Source: Actinomycetes bacterium
GTDB lineage: Bacteria > Actinomycetota > Acidimicrobiia > Acidimicrobiales > RAAP-2
Direction: 5' to 3'
NCBI GenBank assembly: GCA_021791615.1
Contig: JAJYWG010000312.1
Span: forward strand, 1-10,767
Length of the DNA: 10,767 nucleotides
The first letter of the stretch is position 1; each line of letters starts with the position of its first letter. Both the position numbers and the translations under genes were made by a program. The notes below the pieces were generated by a model. That model worked only from the letters and a program-made list of their open reading frames with translations. It was not told where the DNA came from and ran no database searches. This document shows positions 6,873 through 10,767 of this stretch, one piece after another.

Positions 6873-6878
6873 ATCCTA
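6873..6878 (-). promoter_or_regulatory. Candidate -10 box for the DUF35 gene
   Basis: TAGGAT on the minus strand fits TANNNT and lies in the only AT-richer patch of the region. Transcription would begin about 6866-6864, right at a TTG codon in the DUF35 frame, leaving either a leaderless TTG start or a leader of nearly 90 nt to GTG 6777. No good -35 box is visible. Confidence 0.35.
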
Positions 6879-6962
6879 TTGCTTTCTTGGGAGACCGGCA
6901 GGTGGACGAGATCAGCGAGCGGACCGAAGCGCATTGGCGCCCACTGCGCAGGACGATCAGAA

Positions 6963-6979
6963 TGTGACGCACCGTCAGA
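6963..6979. promoter_or_regulatory. Second copy of the palindromic operator
   Basis: The core TGACG-CAC-CGTCA (6965-6977) matches the operator core at 1703-1715. On the minus strand both share ATCTGACG-N3-CGTCA (13 fixed bases), facing the DUF35 gene as the first copy faces the operon. It lies about 90 nt upstream of the DUF35 -10 candidate and about 150 nt before the dehydrogenase ATG, so which gene it controls is unclear. Confidence 0.5.
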
Positions 6980-7054
6980 TGAGATGGCCTGTGGGCGTAT
7001 GGCGCGTTGCTGGTGGTGGGTCTCTGGCGGCGCGTGGTGAGCAAGAGAGCGGTT

Positions 7055-7105
7055 GGCGTGGCCGGCGGCGTGACGGGCGGCGTGGCCGGCGGGAGAGCCG
7101 GCACT
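7055..7105 (+). repeat. GC-rich direct repeat and hairpin in the aldehyde dehydrogenase leader
   Basis: GGCGTGGCCGGCGG occurs at 7055-7068 and again at 7079-7092, 24 nt apart. The second copy runs into a hairpin: GCCGGC (7085-7090), a six-base loop, then GCCGGC (7097-7102), extendable to GTG/CAC with one bulge. It ends about 8 nt before the ribosome site of the gene at 7127. No U-run follows, so it is not a typical terminator. It may affect translation or mRNA stability. Confidence 0.4.
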
Positions 7106-7126
7106 GGAAACCGAAGGAAGGTCAAC

Positions 7127-8593
7127 ATGGATGCTCCAATCAGGCGCGACGAGCGCCTGCTGCTCATCGGCGGGAAATGGGTCGAGGCAGGGGGGGGTAC
7201 CTACGACGTCATCAACCCCGCAACCGAGGAAGTCGTCGGGACCGCACCCGATGCGACGGTGACACAAGCCGCTGCCGCTGCCTCGGCTGCGCGCGCCGCA
7301 CTGCCGAGCTGGTCGTCGACCTCGATCGAGGAGCGTTCGGCCCTCCTGCGAGCGGCTGCCGACGCAATCAGACAACGGGCGAACGACCTCCTGCCTCTGG
7401 TGATCGCCGAGACCGGGGCCACGGCCGTCGTCGGTGCCCGTCTGCAGGTTCCTCAGGCCGCAGTCAGGTTCCAGCACTACTCGGCCGACCCCTCGCGGGT
7501 GCTGCGAACGCCGTTGCTCCCCCAGGCGGTCGGTGCCACCCCCTTGGCGCCAGGCGGTCTCATCGGCGGGATGGTCAATCGGCAGCCCGTCGGCGTCGTC
7601 GCCTGCGTGACCTCGTACAACTTCCCAATGGTCAACATGGCTGGCAAGGTGGCACCGGCACTTGCCGCGGGGAACACCGTGGTGGTGAAACCCGCGCCCC
7701 AAGATCCACTCGCAGTCGTCGAACTGGTGAGGATCTTGGACGAGGTGGGTTTTCCTCCCGGCGTCGTCAACCTCGTCACCTCGGCAAGTCCCGATCCTGC
7801 TGCCGCTCTCGTCGACTCACCGGAGGTCGACATGGTGAGCTTCACCGGGTCCACCGGAGTAGGAACGAAGATCATGGAGGCGGCCGGGCGGACGATGAAG
7901 CGCCTGTTGCTCGAGCTCGGGGGTAAGGGGGCGTGCATCGTGCTGGATGACGCCGACCTGAGCTCTGCCGTCACGTGCATCAGCTCGACGTGGACGTTCC
8001 ACTCTGGACAGATCTGTACGGCTCCCACCCGGGCGGTGGTCCATCGCAGCGTTTTCGACGAAGTGCGTGACCGCCTCGCGGCGATGGCCGGTTCCCTTGT
8101 CGTGGGCGACCCAACTGACAGGCGAACGATCGTCGGTCCGGTGATCTCGGCTGCCCAGCGAGACAGGATCGAAGGCTACGTCGGCACTGCCGGTCCCGAA
8201 GGAGGCGAGGTGGTGGCCGGCGGAGACCGTCCAGCGATGGGCAAGGGTTTCTACGTGGCTCCAACGCTCGTCACCGGAGACAATTCGATGACGGTCGCCC
8301 GCGAGGAGATCTTCGGCCCGGTCATCACGATGATCCCCTTCGACGACGACGACGAGGCGGTCGCCATCGCCAACGACAGTCCCTACGGGTTGTACGACTA
8401 CGTGTTCTCCAAAGACGGATCGCGGGCATTCGGTGTGGCGACCCGGCTCCAGGCCGGCCACGTCGGGATCAACACCGCCCAACGCAACCACGACGCACCG
8501 TTCGGCGGCTTCAAGATGAGCGGGGTCGGCCGCGACGGCGGTGACTACGGCCTCTTGGCGTACTCCGAACCACAGAGCATCCTCTGGCCCTGA
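7127..8593 (+). CDS. NAD(P)-dependent aldehyde dehydrogenase
   Basis: This 488-residue member of the aldehyde dehydrogenase superfamily would oxidise an aldehyde to a carboxylic acid. All landmarks are present: N165 in VTSYNFP (oxyanion), K188 in VVVKPAP (cofactor), GSTGVG (241-246, nucleotide loop), E263 in LLELGGKG (general base), C297 in SGQICTAPTR (nucleophile) and E394 in REEIFGPV. The C-terminus PFGGFKMSGVGRDGGDYGL is also standard. ATG 7127 was chosen because GAAGGAAGG (7113-7121) sits just upstream. An in-frame start at 7007 would add a low-complexity Gly/Val leader encoded by the repeat region. The substrate is unknown; context suggests an aldehyde made in the same catabolic pathway. 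It is divergent from the DUF35 gene, with a shared palindromic site in between, and is followed by a separately promoted gene. Confidence 0.93.
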   Translation: MDAPIRRDERLLLIGGKWVEAGGGTYDVINPATEEVVGTAPDATVTQAAAAASAARAALPSWSSTSIEERSALLRAAADAIRQRANDLLPLVIAETGATAVVGARLQVPQAAVRFQHYSADPSRVLRTPLLPQAVGATPLAPGGLIGGMVNRQPVGVVACVTSYNFPMVNMAGKVAPALAAGNTVVVKPAPQDPLAVVELVRILDEVGFPPGVVNLVTSASPDPAAALVDSPEVDMVSFTGSTGVGTKIMEAAGRTMKRLLLELGGKGACIVLDDADLSSAVTCISSTWTFHSGQICTAPTRAVVHRSVFDEVRDRLAAMAGSLVVGDPTDRRTIVGPVISAAQRDRIEGYVGTAGPEGGEVVAGGDRPAMGKGFYVAPTLVTGDNSMTVAREEIFGPVITMIPFDDDDEAVAIANDSPYGLYDYVFSKDGSRAFGVATRLQAGHVGINTAQRNHDAPFGGFKMSGVGRDGGDYGLLAYSEPQSILWP

Positions 8594-8681
8594 CTCCGGA
8601 CCCGGCGGCGGGCGCGCGAGTGGAGACGGGGCGGGAGACGTGACTGGAGCTTGGAGCCACGCCGCGTCCCGGGTCGAGCAC

Positions 8682-8721
8682 CACGTACCGCGTCGGCGGG
8701 CGCCTCGTCGGCACGTACCGC
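8682..8721. repeat. Pair of 10-bp direct repeats upstream of the cyclase-family gene
   Basis: CACGTACCGC occurs at 8682-8691 and 8712-8721, exactly 30 bp apart (about three DNA turns). The second copy abuts the -10 candidate TACAGT. Same-face spacing suits a two-site regulator, but two copies of a 10-mer could be chance. Confidence 0.35.
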
Positions 8722-8727
8722 TACAGT
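8722..8727 (+). promoter_or_regulatory. Leaderless-type -10 box of the cyclase-family gene
   Basis: TACAGT fits TANNNT and is followed by seven bases and then GTG 8735, the same geometry as the operon promoter at 1725-1738. This supports GTG 8735 as the start. No clear -35 box is present. Confidence 0.5.
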
Positions 8728-8734
8728 GCGCGGC

Positions 8735-9694
8735 GTGGCTGTGCCAGGGCGATTTGCCGAGGTTGCCAGGCAAGTGCGCAATTGGGGGCGCTGGGGAGAC
8801 GATGACGAGCTCGGAACCCTCAACCTCATTGACGACGCTGCACGCCGACGAGCGGCCGCATCGATCCGAACCGGCCGGGCATACCCTCTTGGGCTTCCGC
8901 TGTCGGAGTCTGAAGGTATCCAGATGGGATTCGTACCTGGTCGGAGCAACCCACATCGCACGATGATCGCCGTCGACTCCCCCCTCAGCAGTGATCCTGA
9001 GTGGATACGTGCGAGCGAGGACGTGGTGGACATGGCGCTTCAGTGCGCTACCCATTGGGACGCCCTTGCCCACGCCAGCTACGGAGGTCACATCTACAAC
9101 GGCTTCCCATCGACCTCTGTCACCGAGGCGGGGGCAGGCCGTTGCGGCATCCACCTCGTGAGAACTCTGGTGAGCCGAGGTGTCCTGCTGGACGTCGCGA
9201 GGGCCCGTGGTGTGCCGGTGCTCGAACCTGGCTACGCGATCACGCCCGACGACCTCGACGCGGCATTGGACCTGGCCGCGGTGTCACTCGAACCAGGGGA
9301 CGTCGTCCTGGTGCGCACCGGACAGATGGTCCACTTGGCACTCACAGGGGATGATTCCCCACGACGGCGACACCGCGACTTGACGGCGTACACGTGGCCA
9401 AGCCCTGGGCTCACGATGGGCACCGCGCCGTGGTTCCATGCTCGTGACGTCGCTGCCGTCGCGACGGACACCCTCCCTCTCGAGGTGTTCCCCGGCGAAG
9501 ACGAGGGCATCTACCTCCCGGTCCATCTCCTCCACCTCGTGGAAATGGGTATGACCCAAGGACAGAATTGGGTGCTCGACGAGTTGTCCGAGGCATGCGC
9601 CTCCGACGGGCGCTACACGTTCTTCCTGGACGCGACGCCCCTTCCATTCACTGGCGGTCTGGGCTCGCCCTTGAACCCGCTCGCCGTGCGTTAG
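8735..9694 (+). CDS. Cyclase-family (kynurenine-formamidase-like) metal-dependent hydrolase
   Basis: This 319-residue protein has the cyclase-family signature. The N-terminus RNWGRWGDDDELGTLNLID (residues 15-33) is typical, and the metal-binding motif THWDALAH gives H107, D109 and H113, followed by the usual YGGHIYNG. DLDAALDLAAVSLEPGDVVLVRTG is the next conserved block. Members hydrolyse amides (N-formylkynurenine), lactones or cyclic diketones with Zn or Mn. Ring opening of a catabolic intermediate would suit this locus, but that is inference. Three nearby GTG codons (8726, 8735, 8741) could start the frame; 8735 was chosen from the -10 spacing. The longer in-frame form from 8651 adds an Arg/Ala-rich stretch that looks non-coding. 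The gap to the aldehyde dehydrogenase (141 bp) and its own promoter suggest separate transcription. It converges on the minus-strand gene ending at 9817. Confidence 0.88.
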   Translation: MAVPGRFAEVARQVRNWGRWGDDDELGTLNLIDDAARRRAAASIRTGRAYPLGLPLSESEGIQMGFVPGRSNPHRTMIAVDSPLSSDPEWIRASEDVVDMALQCATHWDALAHASYGGHIYNGFPSTSVTEAGAGRCGIHLVRTLVSRGVLLDVARARGVPVLEPGYAITPDDLDAALDLAAVSLEPGDVVLVRTGQMVHLALTGDDSPRRRHRDLTAYTWPSPGLTMGTAPWFHARDVAAVATDTLPLEVFPGEDEGIYLPVHLLHLVEMGMTQGQNWVLDELSEACASDGRYTFFLDATPLPFTGGLGSPLNPLAVR

Positions 9695-9705
9695 ACCTGC
9701 GACGC

Positions 9706-9719
9706 TGGCGAAGACGCCA
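9706..9719 (+). terminator. Weak hairpin after the cyclase-family gene
   Basis: TGGCG-AAGA-CGCCA forms a 5-bp stem with a 4-base loop 11 nt after the stop, with CTTTCT a little further on. The stem is short and the T-run broken, so it is at best a weak terminator. The rest of the 122-bp convergent gap shows nothing else clear. Confidence 0.25.
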
Positions 9720-9816
9720 CTGCGGCTTTCTCAGTTGCGTTGCCAGTCACTGCTGCGCCGGCCACTCCGATCCATCCAGGGATTGTGATGGGGAGGCGCG
9801 ATCCGAAGCTCGCGGT

Positions 9817-10560
9817 TCAGGGCTCCCCCACGGCGAGTGCCGCCTCCATGCGTTCGACGCCGGTGACGAACGAAGTGCGACCGTACCCATCGAGAGCCTC
9901 ATACGGGACTCGGACGAGACGGTCGGTAAGCTCCTCTGCCGCAGCCATCGCTCGATGGTCGTCATCGGTTACCTGCGGTACGTCGTCATCCGACCATCCA
10001 AACAGGCCAAAATCGCCCGGGCGCTTCAAGTAGTGCGCCGCCTTGGGGGCCAGACCTGACGCGACAACCGCAAGAAGGTGGGCGCTGCCTCGCAGTTCAC
10101 GCAGCACAGCTACGAGCTGCATCGCACGAGCCGGGAGATCCTCGGGCAACGGCTCGGAGGCGTACCCGGCAAAGAGCGCGAGGCCAGCCGGGTCGGCAGC
10201 TGCCACGATGGTCTCGGCAGCGGCGCAGAAATCGTCGAGGCCACCCACCTGCGAGAAGTGCGCCCGCCCGTAGCGATGTGCGCACTGGAGATGCAGCCGA
10301 GCGGCTTCACGTGGGCTCATCACTTCTCGAGCGGAGTCCCACATGCCCTGAAGCAGGGTCGGCTCGAAATAGCCGAAGGCACTCGCGATCACCGGAGCCT
10401 CGACGTCGCCGAGGACGCCCCCTCGACCCAAGAAATAGAACCGAAACCCGTCCAGGCCCGCCTCCTTGCCAACTTGAAGCGTCTCTGGAGCGAAGTAGTA
10501 CGCAGATCCAAGGGAGTAGATGGCCGGAGCGGTAGTCGAAACGACTTGTGTTGCGTTCAT
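9817..10560 (-). CDS. SCO6745-family-like protein (putative helix-turn-helix-related fold)
   Basis: This 247-residue, probably cytoplasmic protein has no signal or membrane segment. Its N-terminal half reads AYYFAPETLQVGKEAGLDGF, then FYFLGRGGVLGDVEAPVIASAFGYFEP. That is the pattern of the actinobacterial SCO6745 family (a Y-FxPE segment, then GLxGF, YFxGR and PLGxVxxxxVxAxFxxFxP). The remaining residues are mostly helical and Ala/Leu-rich, with SGLAPKAAHYLKRPGDFGLFGW and a closing ELTDRLVRVPYEALD segment. The family's biochemical role is not established; some database entries place it near helix-turn-helix folds, so a regulatory or ligand-binding role is possible but unproven. ATG 10560 is 6 nt after a TAGCGT box on its strand, a leaderless arrangement. 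It converges on the cyclase-family gene. Identification rests on remembered family pattern only. Confidence 0.75.
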   Translation of the reverse strand: MNATQVVSTTAPAIYSLGSAYYFAPETLQVGKEAGLDGFRFYFLGRGGVLGDVEAPVIASAFGYFEPTLLQGMWDSAREVMSPREAARLHLQCAHRYGRAHFSQVGGLDDFCAAAETIVAAADPAGLALFAGYASEPLPEDLPARAMQLVAVLRELRGSAHLLAVVASGLAPKAAHYLKRPGDFGLFGWSDDDVPQVTDDDHRAMAAAEELTDRLVRVPYEALDGYGRTSFVTGVERMEAALAVGEP

Positions 10561-10566
10561 GTCTCC

Positions 10567-10572
10567 ACGCTA
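10567..10572 (-). promoter_or_regulatory. Leaderless-type -10 box of the SCO6745-like gene
   Basis: TAGCGT on the minus strand fits TANNNT and is separated from ATG 10560 by six bases. There is no usable Shine-Dalgarno: a GGAG lies only 2 nt from the ATG. GTCTCC (10561-10566) and GGAGAC (10582-10587) flank the box as 6-bp inverted arms and may be a weak regulator site. The rest of 10573-10685 shows no clear feature. Confidence 0.45.
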
Positions 10573-10685
10573 GGCGCAACCGGAGACCCAAAGGAAGCGC
10601 GCCTTCCACCACGCTCCGAGCTCGCTGCAGGCGGCACCGCCGGGTTCGATGCGGGGGTTGCGAACAGTTGATGCTCCTATCGTTG

Positions 10686-10767
10686 TCAAGCCGCGAGTTG
10701 GGCAGCTTCTGGGGCGTCCGCGCTGCGCTCGTCGAGCCAGGCCACGTAGCGCCGGGCGAGTGCGGTG
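10686..10767 (-). CDS. C-terminal tail of an unidentified protein (partial)
   Basis: On the minus strand one frame is open from the right edge to a TGA at 10688-10686. It gives 26 residues ending ERSADAPEAAQLAA, preceded by LARRYVAWLD. The amphipathic helix and Ala/Glu-rich end look like a real C-terminus, and codon use is GC-rich at third positions. Too little is visible to name a family. The stop lies about 125 bp upstream of the SCO6745-like gene on the same strand. Confidence 0.5.
   Translation of the reverse strand, partial: TALARRYVAWLDERSADAPEAAQLAA

Larger units (their letters stand above)
6778..7126. other. Divergent intergenic/leader region between DUF35 and aldehyde dehydrogenase genes
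   Basis: This stretch of about 350 bp holds, left to right, a GCTGGT hexamer tract, a short AT-richer patch with a minus-strand -10 candidate, a second copy of the palindromic operator, and a GC-rich repeat and hairpin ahead of the dehydrogenase ribosome site. Open frames cross it on both strands, but their composition (LVLVLV runs, Arg/Ser-rich or Gly/Val runs) and their lack of family features suggest no separate protein gene. Confidence 0.6.

Noticed and set aside
6783..7040. Plus-strand small protein with a Leu-Val repeat (membrane-like)
   Set aside because: The hydrophobic run is simply the GCTGGT tract read in another frame; the remainder shows no coding character.
7007..7126. Longer N-terminus for the aldehyde dehydrogenase from 7007
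   Set aside because: The added Gly/Val/Arg stretch is encoded by a DNA repeat, and a good ribosome site sits right before ATG 7127.
10078..10671. Plus-strand open frame of 197 codons
   Set aside because: It lies opposite the SCO6745-like gene and has no recognisable features or start signals.

Overview
The window is strongly GC-rich DNA with GC-biased third codon positions. It carries an F420-type (luciferase-like) oxidoreductase, a heteromeric FadE-type acyl-CoA dehydrogenase pair, SCO6745-like and DUF35 proteins, and several starts that look leaderless (a TANNNT box 6-7 nt before the start codon). Together these point to an actinomycete. The secreted repeat protein at the left edge has the DGGIFSF-type motif common in Acidimicrobiia and related actinobacteria, so that class is my best guess, but it is an inference. 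No rRNA, tRNA, CRISPR array, transposase or integrase was seen.

Layout. 1-1563 (minus): a secreted protein of eight Cys-pair repeats, cut by the left edge. 1564-1737: a divergent control region with a perfect palindromic operator overlapping a leaderless-type promoter. 1738-6247 (plus): a tight catabolic operon of an amidohydrolase-2 family enzyme, a catalytic-type acyl-CoA dehydrogenase subunit, a short non-catalytic-type acyl-CoA dehydrogenase partner and an F420-type flavin-fold oxidoreductase. 6248-6330: a 28-bp direct repeat array filling the convergent gap. 6331-6777 (minus): a DUF35 zinc-ribbon/OB-fold protein, preceded by a hexanucleotide repeat tract. 6778-7126: a second regulatory region holding another copy of the palindrome. 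7127-8593 (plus): an aldehyde dehydrogenase. 8735-9694 (plus): a cyclase-family (kynurenine-formamidase-like) metal hydrolase. 9817-10560 (minus): an SCO6745-family-like protein. 10686-10767 (minus): the tail of another gene.

How the genes may work together. The genes from 1738 to 9694 read as part of a CoA-dependent catabolic locus for an unidentified, probably alicyclic, aromatic or steroid-like substrate. It has an alpha2beta2-type acyl-CoA dehydrogenase, an aldehyde dehydrogenase, two hydrolase-fold enzymes, a deazaflavin-type redox enzyme, and a DUF35 protein that usually pairs with a thiolase or hydratase. No acyl-CoA synthetase, hydratase, thiolase or regulator lies in the window, so the pathway must continue elsewhere. 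The most useful observation is that one motif, ATCTGACG-N3-CGTCA, occurs only twice here. One copy is in front of the operon and the other is between the DUF35 and aldehyde dehydrogenase genes, which suggests one unseen (perhaps TetR-type) repressor controls both modules.
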